NCBI GenBank assembly: GCA_963932145.1
Contig: OZ010574.1
Location: 58,796,732 to 58,860,731, forward strand
Length of the DNA: 64,000 nt
Source: Acanthosepion lycidas
Taxonomy: Eukaryota; Mollusca; Cephalopoda; Sepiida; Sepiidae
Reading direction: 5' to 3'
This document shows, one piece after another, positions 36,385 to 49,336 of this stretch. The position numbers and the translations under genes were made by a program. The notes beneath the pieces were generated by a model. That model worked only from the letters and a program-made list of their open reading frames with translations, did no database searches and was not told the DNA's origin. Within the stretch, counting starts at the first letter, position 1. Every line of letters begins with the position of its first letter.

Positions 36385-37900
36385 AGCATTAGCAAAAGAA
36401 CAGCAATATCTGTTTTCTTTTGAGGATGTGTTGAGTACAACCTGATGGTCACCAACATCCTGTTCATGCAGACAAATACAAAACAGTGGCAATTGATAGA
36501 CTTTGCCATTGTCTGAAAGCACAACATTTGGGAAAGCACTCATCACCAGATCAGCATGGGCACAGAGTCCTGGACTGACCACAGGTTAATAAGGGAGGCC
36601 CTTCTTTTATACATCGTTCCACAACAGTACAACCAACCAAAGCTTGTTCAACTTGTTTTCAACATAGCCAGACTGAATCATGCTCAGTGCCAGAACAAGT
36701 TTCAAGCTGATCTTGATAACGAAGTTGATGTCTCACACAGATCATAGTACAACAGAATAGTGGGACCAGTTTAACATTCAAACCGAAGAAGAGATAGCAA
36801 TAAGACTGTTTGGATGAAAACCAAGAAGAAATAGTGTAGCTCTGGAAGAAAAGAGTGGTAGAACATTCACTCTTTCATAGTTTTACTAATGCTTTCAATT
36901 TGTCGAGTCTGATTATCAGTCTTAAAACGAATAGTCTTCACGAACACATACTTAGATACAATATACATAACCCCATATATTTAACAATAACTGTTAGCTC
37001 AAAGTGGGCAGCAGTATATCCAGTGATGCGTCCTTGAACAAGGAGTTTTAAGCAATCACAGGATCAGCTCTCAATGAAGTTGTTTGTGTCCAAAGCAGTT
37101 CTCTTTTCTATCCTAAATGAAAGAAGAACTTGGACACTGTACAGATGGTACACGAAGCAGCTGTTAGAATTTCCCATGAATGGCCTTTGTTCTATATTGA
37201 GAACTCGTTGGCAAGATAGTGTCAATCTTTCAGGCCCTTGAGATGGCATAACTGGTTGGTTTGTTTTTTTATGGTTTATCAACACTTTATGCTTTATTTA
37301 AAGCTGAAACATATTTTGGATTGTACAAATAATTATTGCATTAACAATTTTTTGGAGATAGCCAATTTTCTCAGATACAAATCCTTCTATTTAACCCATA
37401 TCTGGAGGGAGAAAAAATGGATTCATACCTTTCCCAAGGACATTAGCATGTAGTGTAACTGAATATAACAAAATCGACTATTTCTCATACCGAGCCATTA
37501 TCCTTTACAACCTACACATCCTGTGATGAGGCTGAAATCCCAGTTACAGTGCCATGGATGAATCAAAAATCCTTTGACAGCTTCTCTACAAGCTATTGCA
37601 CAGCCATCAACAACCAGCACATTCATGCAAATGCTACAAGGATAACCTGCAGTTCACTAGTATCTTCCCAAAGTACCTAGAAGCAGCCAACACAAGACAG
37701 TGCACAGTCAGTAGGAAGAACTATAGGACCTTCAGGATGAGCCGCTGTCAACATCTGCAGGAAGCACAAGAGTAAATACAACACAGTAGCATCTACATCA
37801 GCATGGTTTCCATGTTCCACATCTGTACAAACATATGTGCTTCCAGGATTGGTTTGAATAGCCACCTGAAGATTCACAAATCATCACCATTAGAATCAAC
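36385..37900 (+). mobile_element. LINE with endonuclease end, lost reverse transcriptase and C-terminal zinc finger
   Basis: At 36436-36600 the + strand reads YNLMVTNILFMQTNTKQ and later MGTESWTDHRLIREALLL, where WTDHRL is the SDH-type catalytic end of a LINE endonuclease. At about 37100-37190 it reads LNERRTWTLYRWYTKQLLEF, then LCSILRTRWQDSVN, the thumb-side segment after the reverse transcriptase. At 37802-37880 it reads MVSMFHICTNICASRIGLNS then HLKIHKSS, the C-terminal finger. The first Cys pair is disturbed. The spacing of about 350 bp between the endonuclease and the post-RT block means most of the reverse transcriptase has been deleted. Several stops and frame changes are present. The element abuts a (TA)n tail at 37906. 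Confidence 0.7.
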
Positions 37901-37904
37901 AGAC

Positions 37905-37905
<1 letters not shown>

Positions 37906-37946
<41 letters not shown>
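37906..37946. repeat. (TA)n microsatellite
   Basis: TA run at the 3' end of the LINE, perhaps grown from its tail. Confidence 0.9.
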
Positions 37947-37949
<3 letters not shown>

Positions 37950-38746
37950 CATCTACTGATCTACTCGGTATATTGACCCTGATTTCTATTTTCAGACAAA
38001 CTACTGGATTGCCACTGACTGCAGAAACCTTTAACAGCCAGATCTAGAACCATCAACAAAAGAAAAATATTCCTGCCTGATGAATTATACAGTTGGAGTA
38101 TGGCAAAAGTCACACAATCCTAAATATAGAAATAAAAACAGTAAGGATAAGTATACATATTGAAGTAACTTTTAGAATAAATGTCAAGTTATCACTGACT
38201 TCCAAAGAATATTTTTAGAAGTAATAAACAAATAATTACAGATATTAGCAATGTTAATTATGAATAATAGACAAAAAAAAAGTTTTATTGTGTAAAAGTT
38301 TTTACATATATAAGTTAGAGTTCTAGATACCAGATGAATTAAACAGAATTTCAGATGTTAACTATAAACTATTGATTCAGGAATTTTAAGTTTTGTTTCC
38401 TACAATATATAAAAACTTGACAATGCCAGGCAAAGATCTTTTGGGTTATGGCAACATGTAAAGCATGAAAAGGCCTCTCAGAATGAATGAAGATACTTAT
38501 CTATACATGAAGAATAAGCAAGTTATGCATTAGATTAAAGTATTCTCAACAGTAAAAGCATTTGCATGCATCCAGGTGTGAGTAAAGCACAATTTGGAAT
38601 TGATTTGGGTAGTAGGCAGTAAAGTGAACAAATGTTAAAAATAAGTTTTGGCTCATCTTGTATATCTTTAATTTAGACAAATTAATTTAATCCCAAAAAC
38701 ATTTTAAAATTTCAAATAAATTCTTAAATAAAGTTTGAATTTTCCA

Positions 38747-38752
38747 TTTATT
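38747..38752 (-). terminator. candidate polyadenylation signal for the TBC1D10-like gene
   Basis: AATAAA on the minus strand about 45 bases after the stop codon at 38797. It is the nearest downstream signal; others occur further on. Confidence 0.45.
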
Positions 38753-38796
38753 GTTTGCATATGAGAAAGAATAAATGACAATATTTTAAAATTTCA

Positions 38797-41015
38797 TTAG
38801 ATGTGGGTCTCTTTCATTTGTAGGGAATCATATTTAGGTGGCAGACTTTCTTCTGCTCCAACAGAAATAAGTGTGCCATCTTTATTTGAATGTTGAACAG
38901 TTTGCCAAGATAATTCTTGAACTAATTGTTCGGTAACACTGGCATGCTTGATCTTAATGGATTCTTGTATATTTTGGGTTTCTTTTTCATCAACAAGTTC
39001 ATCAGTTGTTAAATTTGGATATTGTTCCAGTGAAGAACTCTGATCTTCAATCGAATCTGGTATACATAATGGTTTCTTTGCTTCTGATTTTGGGTTTTCA
39101 TTGGGTGACACCAAATTCAGATGAGATGGCTCTGTTGATGTAGCTTCAATGGCTGATAATGAAAGCTGCTTAAGCCTTACTGACATCACCTCTGCTACTT
39201 GCAACGGACGCTGTGTTTTAATCAGAAGAGATTCTACTGCTAACTCCTCCTTTACTGGTTGTACAGACTGTTCTTTAACTACTACAGTATCTGAAGGTAA
39301 CATTGCAGATTCTGGTGAAATGGAACTTGCCTCCATTTGCAAAGTGGACGAGAGATTTTGGGGTTTAACTGTGATAATCTCTGTTGATAATGGCTGAGAG
39401 GATTGTATTTGCTGGCTGTTAGCCAAACTGTGTTTTGGTTTCACTTTCTTGGGATGCAATACTTGTTGTGATTTAACAATTAATGGTTCTGAAGTGATTT
39501 GTTGATTTTGATGTGCTACTCTTGCCGTTTCAATTTCATTGTCAGCTGTTGAGCTGTTATTAGGCTCCAGTACTATGTGCATATTAACTAGGTTACTAGC
39601 AGCTTCATCTGGCTGCTTTGTAGGAATTGATTGCTCAATGGGTGGGTGCTGCTGTAGTTGCATTTCATCGAAAACAGGTTCCAATGCCATTGGTGATAAT
39701 TGTTGAACAACGTTAGAAATAGTCTCTACTTCCAGATCTTTCTTTGGTTGTATCTGATCATCAAAATACTCCATTTGATGTCTTACATCATTTTTATCAT
39801 TTGAAATCTCATCTGTAAAAGACTGTTGAATCTGTTGACATTCCACTGTATCAGATTCCGTTGACAACGAATTCACAAACAAAGATTTCAGTTCAGGAAC
39901 TTCTCCACTGGATGATACACCTTCAGATGCATCTGATGATTGTGATTCGTTTGGTCCAGTTGTTGTTAGGTTAGGACATTCTGTTTTGATGGGATCATGT
40001 ACAGCTTCCCAGATTAAGTGTCTGGAAGGACTAGGACTATGTGATTTGGATTTGCACATATCTGATGTTTGCATTTCAACTGGCAGGGTTACTTCTGATG
40101 GTATAGAATCTGAATGGGTTCTCTGAATGTCAGCTTTAAACTGACCAGTCAGCTGATTATCTGGATAAGAGTGCTTATTTTCAGCTTCCTCAATTAATTG
40201 TTGACAAGAACCAGGGCTTTGTGATTTTGTCTGTATTTGTGATGTCGGATAAGTCAACAGCTGCCCTGGTTCCAAGTTGGCAGCTAAATTTATTGAGTGG
40301 ATCTCGTCCTTTTCATCCTTCTGGTGACACGAAGACATTTGTTGGTCAACCATTACTGTATAAGTGTTACCAAAATGCTGTTTTGCTTTTGGAAATGACT
40401 GCTGTAGTTGATTTCCATCTGGTGATTGTGTCTTTGATTCTTCTGAAGATGGTGAGAATTCTAACAAGGGTCTTTTAGTTGTAACATGTACATCTGAAGA
40501 AATGTGCTGGAGTTTAGCCTCTGAAGATGCCCTTTCCTTAGTAACTGATAAAGACAGTGGGACATCACTTAAAGATGTCTGTGTCACTGGCTGTAATGAC
40601 TGTGATTGTTGCAATCTGGCCTCTGAAGATGACTTAGTAACTTCTACAGACAACGGTGCATCTGGCACTACTGGCTGCAGTGTTTGTTGACTCTTGGCTG
40701 TAAATGCTTCTTCTGCTAATATCTTTGCCATTTTCATCTCCTGCATCTTAGATTCTGTAGTTACTGTTGGTTTTTTGAAACTTTCAGTCTCACTTTCAGA
40801 AACTGGAAATTTTGGCTGAAGAATTTGTTCACTTTCCACTCCTTTTGCAACTGTTGTCATCAATGTATTTTCTATGTGGGTGTCTTTCATCAAGAGTTTA
40901 TTTTGGAACTTCCAAAATGTTAAATGTGAGTTGCCATCAGGCTTTTTATCTTTCTGCCCATTTTCTAACAGTTTTTCTTTCTTTTTCTTTTTTGAGCCAT
41001 GTCTTTCTGTCTTTG
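38797..41015 (-). CDS. TBC1D10A: TBC1D10-like Rab GAP, giant last exon (disordered tail with PDZ ligand)
   Basis: Acceptor TTTCTATTTAG at 41016-41026. The exon starts in phase 1 and runs 738 codons to TAA. The N-terminal part is Lys-rich (KTERHGSKKKKKEKLLENGQ). The rest is low-complexity, rich in Ser, Gln, Glu and Thr, and probably disordered. Residues about 70-129 from the internal Met contain a tandem repeat of the type LQPV..DVPLSxSVTK..SSEAKLQ. The protein ends MKETHI, a class I PDZ ligand (Thr at -2, Ile at 0). Human TBC1D10A/EPI64 ends in DTYL and binds the PDZ domains of EBP50/NHERF, which supports assigning this exon to the TBC gene upstream. Human EPI64 is about 500 residues; this tail alone is longer. 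The junction to exon 50644-50766 is not proven. Confidence 0.75.
40505..40686 (-). repeat. coding tandem repeat inside the TBC1D10-like tail
   Basis: Two adjacent units of about 28-32 residues, LQPVVPDAPLSVEVTKSSSE and LQPVTQTSLSDVPLSLSVTK, each followed by an EA(R/K)LQ end. They indicate internal duplication within the disordered region. Confidence 0.7.
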
Positions 41016-43055
41016 CTAAATAGAAATAAAAAAATATACAATAAATAATAGCTGATTGCTGGAGGTTGCAGTGATATTCAGTATTTATTTATAATTCCCA
41101 TTAATTACATGATTAAATGCTACTTTAGTTTAAAACCTATTTGCATGTTAATATATCAAGTACGTACAAAAATTCAGTGAAAACTGAACTACCATAAAAA
41201 ATCATATTGCAATAAATTTAAATTGTGTTCTTGAAAACATTTGTTGATTTTTCTGGTTTTTCCAAGGATTGAGCAAATTTAAAAATTACATTTTAATATC
41301 TTTATGCATTTTTTGGCATGAAATTAGTTAAATTTGGGCAGTTATTGCAAAATGTGCTTTTATACATTACGAATTTAAAGAACATTTTATGTAGAGAATT
41401 TTAAAATTGCAAAATTTTGTTTTCTTATTAATTTTACAAATAAAGCAAAGAAATTTTATATATATCCTATAAGATAGCAATGAAAAGTGAATTACAACTA
41501 TTAAGGAGATAAGAGAAAATAAGGTTTTTGTTAAACTTAAATTATTTTATTACAAGTTTCTTTGCAGAGTATTAGCAGTGACTACAGAAAAACAATTTTT
41601 ATTTTGAGTTTGGCTGCACATAGCCAATAACAATATTACACTTACTATAACTGGATTGCATAAGTATTGTAATTTAATCATTACAACCTACCATACAACT
41701 TTTTCCTATGACTAGCAATCTTATTACCAAAAAAATATTGTATTAAGTATCTGTGATCCAGAAATCATATACAATAGAAAAATTGAATTATAATTAGGTA
41801 GGTAAAGTGAAACTCAAAGGAAATGAATCTTAATATAACCACTTGTTTCAACAGACTTTAAACAATTTTTCAAGTTATGGCTTACACAATAAGGAAAGAA
41901 AAGTAAACTCACTGCAGCCATAGGCTTATACCATAATGACCTGATAATGAAATTAAGTTTCTATGAATGGACAGTAAAATGAACCAACTAATTTATGATC
42001 AAATTTTCAAATAACTGCAAATTTCTGCCAGAAATATATCAACCTTACAGTTGATTGCGTGTATGTGTGCGAGTGAGAGAGATTAAAAAGTAAAAATACC
42101 ACACTGGTGGTAGTAGAATATTTTTTTTTTTAATATTTAAGAATAATGGCATCATCAACATTCCAATCTGATATAGCTCAGTAAGATAATTATTTTTAAA
42201 TTATTCCTTCATCTATCTTCCTCAAAATTATGTAATTTTCAACAAGGAAGTCATTCTTTAATATATTTAAAATATTTTTGGTTAATGTCGTAACTACACA
42301 TGAAGTTAACATAAAAGATGAAGCTTAAAGAAAACAGGGCAAAGTAACAAGAACAAAAGAAAGCAGTACAGTGAAGCTACAGTGTCATGAAATGAACAGA
42401 AAATGTACATGAACATAAAATTTGTCAAAAAGCAAAATGGATTCAAAGATCATAAATTATAGAAATTTAAATAGAATTATAGGAAAAGGCTAAGAAAAAT
42501 CATCAACAACATACAAAAAAAAAGATAAAATGAAACAAAATGCTTTGGAAATGTTAATCAAAAGAAGAGATAGAACTGTAAATAGAAGCTGATGATAATA
42601 AAAACAGAAAAATACATTTGCTGAAAAGGGAAAGTTATACTGCATTAAATCAACACAAGATGAATAAGAAAGTACAATTTACAATTTGGGATCAATCTGT
42701 GAACCCATATTTTTTGTACCAAAAATTCTCTACTAAAATGAAACCTCATATTTACCTATCATTAAATTTGAATTATGTTTGTAAGTCTTGAATTATTTAA
42801 TCTTGAAATATATGTATAGATTAATACCTCCATGAAATCGCTTAAAAAAAAAAAAAAAAAAAAAAAAACAAACAAAAAAAAAAACAAAAAACAAAACAAA
42901 ACATACCATGAGGAAAATGTGCTCCAAATATAATGAAAACAGTTTTATTGTCAAAATCTGTTATTATTAAGATGAAAGATCAAAGTATTTTCTGAATATT
43001 TAATTAAATTTTTTACTCTTTTTTAGAACTTTTGATTAAAATTTGTTTTTCTTGC
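41016..43055. other. intron of the TBC1D10-like gene, 3' part
   Basis: AT-rich with an A-run at 42844-42868. No elements recognised. Confidence 0.5.
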
Positions 43056-43059
43056 AGCA

Positions 43060-44350
43060 GTAGATGTATTATATTTATAGCAAATTTTAGTGTTTTTTTT
43101 CTATGGTGACAGGCACATTCATTTGAAAATTCTTGCAAAAATCAAATAATTGTCAGATTTTAATTAAATTTTCAAGACTTATTCAAATGAAATTATTTTA
43201 GAAATGTCTTTTATTAGAAATTCTAGGTAAAAATATATATTTTAATGTTTCACCCCCCCCCCTACTTAATTTTATGAATACTCGAGAAATTTAACATGAT
43301 AATTATTAGTGACTATATTAGTTAAAAGCAGAATTCTTTGCAGAATTTAAATCATGGATTTTTTTTTTTTGCAAAAATTGGACCGAAAATCTGTTCTGAA
43401 TCAAAAGGTAAAAAAACACAAAACTAAAATATTATTTAATTAGAGAAGCTTTTAATTACTTTTATGAATAATATATATTAAGGACAATAATGTTTTAAGA
43501 AAAAAAATTTTCAATGAAAAATGAATTTTTACAAGATTTTTCATTTTCTTTTTTTAATTTTTATTAGAATAATTTGTAATATTTTAAAACCTTTTAAAAT
43601 TCAGTTTCAATGGTGTAACTCTTAAGAAAGATTGCTATTAAGTAAAACTATACTTACTAATCATAGCTTATTACAATCCAACACCCGCAAACATTTATAA
43701 AAGAATTTTGAATGGTTTTTGTATGTGTAAAAATGTGCCGAATTTTATAAATACAGTTGCCCATACATGACTATCAAAAAATAAGTGTGACACTTATAGT
43801 AAATTTAAAGCCAAAATTCTCTAAAATTCAATAAAACAATATGTAGAATATTTACTTAAATTTTTAAGATTACCGAGTACTTGAATACGTTATATTCTTT
43901 AATTATTTTTTTAAAAGTTTTTAACACTTGTAAAACATTAGATAACAATATATCCAGCTGTCACAGAGGTGTTAAAATGCTGTCAAATAATTTACTAAGT
44001 TGAAAAATGCATTTCTGTGATATTTTAAACTTAAAAAAAAAAAAAACAGTTGTTTCAAATCAGATTAATTATACTTTAAATAAGCTAATATTCTTCAAAT
44101 AAAGTTTCAGAAAAGTATATTTTATTCCTGGAAGATTTTTTAATAAAGAGATTTACATTTTTATAACACTGTTGAAAGTGGCACTAAATTCAAAAATTAA
44201 AAAAAAAAAAAAAATTCCTTCCAATCAATTTAAACTAATTTTGAAATACAAAGTATTTTGTTTATTAGAAATATTAAGTTTAATCTCTCAGCTTGAAATT
44301 AAACCAAAATAAAGGCTTCAAGAAAGATTTTTCATTATTAATAATCCATT
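43060..44350 (+). repeat. dispersed ~1.3 kb AT-rich repeat, copy C
   Basis: Blocks in the same order as copies A and B: TTCTTGCAAAAATCAAATAA at 43131, the AATCTGTTCTGAATC region at 43388, TCAGATTAATTATACTTTAA at 44060 and GCTTCAAGAAAGATTTTTCA at 44314. This copy lacks both the MITEs of copy A and the inverted insert of copy B, so it shows the empty-site state. Confidence 0.6.
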
Positions 44351-44779
44351 TTAAATGTTCATAGACATACCTAGTATAGATTAAGTTTTTAAAAATGAGA
44401 AATCAAACATCAGGTTTCAGTCTAATATTCACTTTCACAATCAGAAACTTATATTTCATAGTGAATTATGAATTTCACATTGCCAATAACTAAAATATTT
44501 TGAATCAAATGGTTAAATGAGTACTTCTGAATTAAATTATTGTCTGGATAATGTTACACAATAATTCAGATCTTCAATATTATTTACAAATATATGAAAA
44601 TCAAAAAGGTGCACATCATTCAAAATTTTCAAAATATAATCTCATTCCCAGAAAATTATTCAACAGATTAGTTAGCTTAGTATTTGGTGACCAAGAAAAT
44701 TTGTTGGATGTATCAAATAAAGGTTTTTTTTTATTTTTATTTTTAACATTAATGAAGAACATTTACCATTTTTTTCTAT

Positions 44780-45195
44780 GATATTTAATCATCTTTCAGT
44801 AACTTCATATTGTCATCCTAGCAGAAGATTTTATTTTCCTCAACATTGAATTTTGCCTTAAATGACTTTTGGAGTCTTTCATGGGATTGAATTTTTTTTT
44901 GTAATTAAGAGAATTCTGTAAGAACTGAAATAAATAGTAATCTGAAGGCACAAAATCTTGTGAATTCTGGCAGATGAATGGAAAAAAAACTACCCTTTTT
45001 TTGGCCTAGTCACCATAAAATATGCAGTCATGTTTTCTTGATGAAATATCTGCTTCTCTCTGCCACTAAGAGACAATTTTAATTCATTGTGGCCATCAAT
45101 TTGAGTTGAGAGTAATACTTTTTTGAATAAATTGTTCAGTTTTTCAGAAGGAACTAATTTTTTATATGCTGCATCAACAAACATGATTAAAAAAA
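44780..45195 (-). mobile_element. mariner transposase C-terminal fragment
   Basis: The minus strand from 45184 reads LSGREKQIFHQENMTAYFMV then TRPKKG, matching the mariner pattern (L)VxRKGxxFHQDNAxPHxxxxTxxKL. In another frame it continues with NSQDFVPSDYYLFQFLQNSL (about 44962-44903), matching PYSPDLAPSDYHLFRSLQ. The catalytic Asp of the usual HQDNA reads Glu here and the frame shifts, so it is dead. No terminal repeats were found, and it belongs to a different lineage from the 23.3 kb element. Confidence 0.7.
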
Positions 45196-45234
45196 CCAGC
45201 CTTTTGCTATGGTGATTTTCTAAGTGCAGCTTAG

Positions 45235-45355
45235 ATGTGGCACAAGGCTGAATGTATGGGGTACCCAGTGTGGATCAAACTCATTACTCAGTCATAATTG
45301 TTCTAGCGAGACAAGCTTGCTAACCATGGCACCATGTCGAGATGCCCAACTAGCC
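45235..45355 (-). mobile_element. tRNA-derived SINE head
   Basis: The reverse complement shows ATGGTGCCATGGTTAGCAAG (box A-like) and AATGAGTTTGATCC (box B-like) at tRNA spacing. It sits immediately upstream of the mariner fragment. Confidence 0.55.
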
Positions 45356-45359
45356 TTTT

Positions 45360-48130
45360 GACATGGTTAGTGGTTTTGTTCATTTCATTTGTCCCATGAT
45401 ATTTTGTTGTCAACATCCACTTTTCATTTCCTACCATAACAGTGTGTTTTCTTTTTCTTTCTCACTTATATAAAAGCCACATATAAACAAAATCTGATGC
45501 AAATGATTTTCACTACTTCATTTGGATATGTTTGCTATCAAGGCATCATATAATATTGATTATTCTCAACTATTAGCGCTATCAACTGCAACTGGCCTGC
45601 ATGGCTATCAGTAAGAAATCTCCAGCCACTGCAAGCCACTTTTGATAACATTTAATCATTCACCATAAACTTTACATATATTTTATGATTTTTGTTCTGA
45701 CAAAATCACATTTTTCCTGTCCTAAAAATAAAAAAGCAGAATATGACAAAAACATTGCCTATTTTCTTCAATTAATAAGATGCCAATTTTGATAAATGCA
45801 TGTTGATATGACAGCTGTCACAAAACAATTTTTTTTAAATAAAATTAGTTAAAAGTAAATGCACCTAATGTTATTTGATGAGAAAAAAAGAAACATGGCC
45901 AACCCAATAAATGTACATACATAAGGCACCAAATGCAGTTCACTTGTAAAATGTATGCAAATTTTAATAAGTTAACACTTGTTTCATAACTTTTGAAACA
46001 CTGCTAGTGTGTGTATCATTTATCTATTAAAAGAGGTTAAATAAATCTTTACTTTAATCCTGATTTAAGCTGTATCCATTATCTTTCCAACTTCCAATAT
46101 TTTCTATTCACAAAAACACTGCTTATCAATTCAGACTGATTATTGACTTGAAAAAAAGGTAGTATTTTATTTTCTCCAATGGATTTCCTTCATAACAGCA
46201 ATGAAACTAGTAGCTGCAATTAAAGTAAATTATTTTTTAAATCATTTAATTTGAATTAACATAAGCTCTTACAGATCCATGTGTTGATCCTCAAAGTTAT
46301 AGAATAGTGGCTACACAAATCTAATTTCCTGATTGATTTGAAAAATCACCTTTAGTAATTTTTAAAAGAAATTAATGTCCATTTTATATGGCATTGTTCT
46401 TTAGAAAAAAGAAAAGCTGAAAATGTATGAGTTAGAAACTGAGGTATTTATTCATACAAATTTTAGTCATAATTAAGCAAAAATAATGTAACTAAGAGAT
46501 GATTTTATTTTAAAAATATAATTAAGTCAGAATCTACTTGGTTTGGATACTGTTATGAAACTGATATTCTTTTAAAGATGAATCATTTTTTTTTTATATA
46601 TACAAAATTTGGTGATTAATTTTTTAAGGTTATAACAATGCATTTTATGAACTAATTCATATATAACAAAAGGTGCTGAAAATATAATGGGAGCAAGAAA
46701 ATTGCATTAGTCTTAAGCAAATACAAAATCATTCATTTTAAATTTTTATGTACTCTTATACTTAAATTTTTTATGAAACCTTCAATACACAATACTCTTT
46801 TGTTTCAATGTGTTTCTTTAAATATTCTTTAGGGATATGATATTTATGTCACAGTATAAAAAACAACTGATATTATTTACAATAATTAACAAATTGTATT
46901 ATTAACACATTTTCTTGGAACATGTAAGTTCTATTAAAGATGAATTTACACATTTAAACTTCTGTCAGACCAAATAGTGGTGCTAGTGTCTATATGATTC
47001 AGTGGGGAAAATTTGTAAATATTTTTTGTAAAATAGATACCCATTTTCAAAAACAAGTTTCATATTCAGATATGAAAAGTTTTTAAAATTTGTGATTCAG
47101 TGTAGTTTAAAATGATTAAAAAAAAAAAAAAAAAAAAGAAACGATTAAGAAAAAACTCAAAAAAATGATGTATTGTTCACAATTTTTAATCCCTGTGATG
47201 AATTTTACCAGTCATAATTCTGTACAACCAAAGGATAAATGTGATGAGTTTATTTTTTCCATACCTTTGACATTTTCCTTAAGAGGTTGATTTTCAAATA
47301 GGAAAGCAACATAAAAAATAGATTTATCCTCACATTCACAAACACAAATATAAAAAAATGGATTTAAAAAAAAAAAAAACGAAAATTAGAGAGAGACGGT
47401 GGGAGGATAAGAAAAAGGTTAAAACATATTTTAATAAAATTATGAGGAGTTGTTACTGGGCTAAATTTTTCTTTTTTTTTTTTTTTTTACATGTAATGAA
47501 AACATTAACAGGTCACTTTTCACATGAGAAGAGTATCAGTAGTGATAAATATTTATGAAACAGATATGATTTGAGAAAGTAGTGAACAGTAATAGTTTTT
47601 AATTAAAAAGCAATTTAGCACTAGTAAAGAAGTGGATGAATATTATTCAGTTGAGGTATTTGTGGAATATTTATGGGGAAAGTATAAAGTCATTTTCTTA
47701 GATGACCTTGCAAAGAGCTCTTTTCTTTAACAATATGCTTTTCAACACTGCAAAAAAAAATGTGTACTAAGATTAAAGTTTAGAACAAAATCTAAAATAT
47801 TTTAGATTCTGACAATAAAAGTAATTTAAGTTTTCAACAGCTTATATAACTTCCAGATGATAGCAATCCTGTCTGTCATTAGTGAACTGTCACAAAGTTT
47901 ATAAAATTTTCATTCTTAATATTTGCTTTTATAATTATTCTATATTTAGCAAAGAAAAAAAAGAAAAGAAGCTTTAATAGAGTAAACATGAATATCAGAA
48001 AAAAAAACTTTTACAATAAAGTACCATTAGTAAATTGGCAAAAAAATAACTACTTAAAACAGACTTTTTCTTAACTAAGAAAATATATTGCAGAATTCAA
48101 ATACTGTATTCAATTTGACAAAAATGAAAT
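45360..48130. other. intron of the TBC1D10-like gene, middle part
   Basis: AT-rich with A runs at 47119-47137 and 47366-47379. Nothing else recognised. Confidence 0.5.
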
Positions 48131-48131
48131 C

Positions 48132-48226
48132 TAATAAAAAAAAAAAAAAAGAAAAAAAAAAAAAGAAGAAAAAAAAAAAGAAGAAAAAAAAAAAAGAAGA
48201 AAAAAAAAAAAAGAAAAAAAAGAAAA
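48132..48226. repeat. A-rich tract with regular AAGAAG interruptions
   Basis: About 95 bases of almost pure purine, A-runs broken by GAAGA steps. Probably a degenerate poly(A) or (A)nG microsatellite. Confidence 0.85.
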
Positions 48227-48355
48227 TCAATTTTTCTATTGCTATTATAATTACAAAAGCAACTATTCCAAGCAGATCTGGAAAGAAAAATAATATCAGA
48301 AACCACTTAAAATTAGAAAGCTTCTCTCAAAATATTTGAGGCCAGGAAAATAATA

Positions 48356-48385
48356 ATATATATGTATATATATATATATATATAT

Positions 48386-48444
<59 letters not shown>
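48356..48444. repeat. (TA)n-(CA)n compound microsatellite
   Basis: TA units from 48356 run into about 29 CA units from 48387. Confidence 0.95.
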
Positions 48445-48446
<2 letters not shown>

Positions 48447-49305
48447 GGAAATCTGACAGGAATGTAAACAGAAATCAGCAAAGTGACATGACATTGTTGA
48501 GTACATCTTGATGGAATGTTATCAGAGAATTATTTTCCAACCACATAATACTTTTTCAAGATTACAGAAAAAAAATACAAATTTAATAATTTTAACCAAC
48601 AAAAATTGCTAAAAGACTTCATTATGAATAACTTGATTTTATCTTACTGTAATGATGTCATGTGACAAAAAACAGTTCCTACTATTAGTGAGAATGATTT
48701 TTATTGTATAATGTTTAAAGTGATCTTTGTGGATTGATTTTCTTGTTCTCATAAAAGTTTGTATATTTTCCTAAATTTTATTTTTTCTTTTAAATACTTG
48801 ATTGCTGTCAAAAGTTATAGTTACCAATATAAAGCCATAAATTTCTCATTATTGCCACTTCATCAAAAACTGAAATTTAAATGATATGCACACGCACACA
48901 CATACACACACACATATATATTTCTCAATTTGATCACAGGGCTATTTGTTATCCATAAAAGGCATTTTAAAAAAAAAGAATAATAAACCAACCAACAAGC
49001 ATAAACATTTTACCAATAGATTTTATAATATTGGAACATAGGGAAAATATATCTTACAAAAGGCATAATTGAAACAAAATAAAAAAGAAAAAAGTTAGGT
49101 TCCAATATCAAAAATAAATCTTTAATAAATAGAAAATAAGATTAGGAAAAAAACTGAAAAGCATTTTAAATTGAAAATAATAATAAGAGGAGGAGTTTAA
49201 ATAAAAAATAAAAAAATAAAAAATCCACATCATTGAATTCTTCCAACCGTAAATAAAAGGATATTAAATAGAAATTGAGTTTTCCGGAGAAGGAAAAAAA
49301 AAACT

Positions 49306-49336
<31 letters not shown>

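Noticed and set aside
39149-40690. Several open frames opposite the large exon
   Set aside because: Antisense shadows of the real minus-strand coding exon.
48088-48339. Lys-rich 83-codon open frame
   Set aside because: Produced by an A-rich microsatellite, not by a gene.
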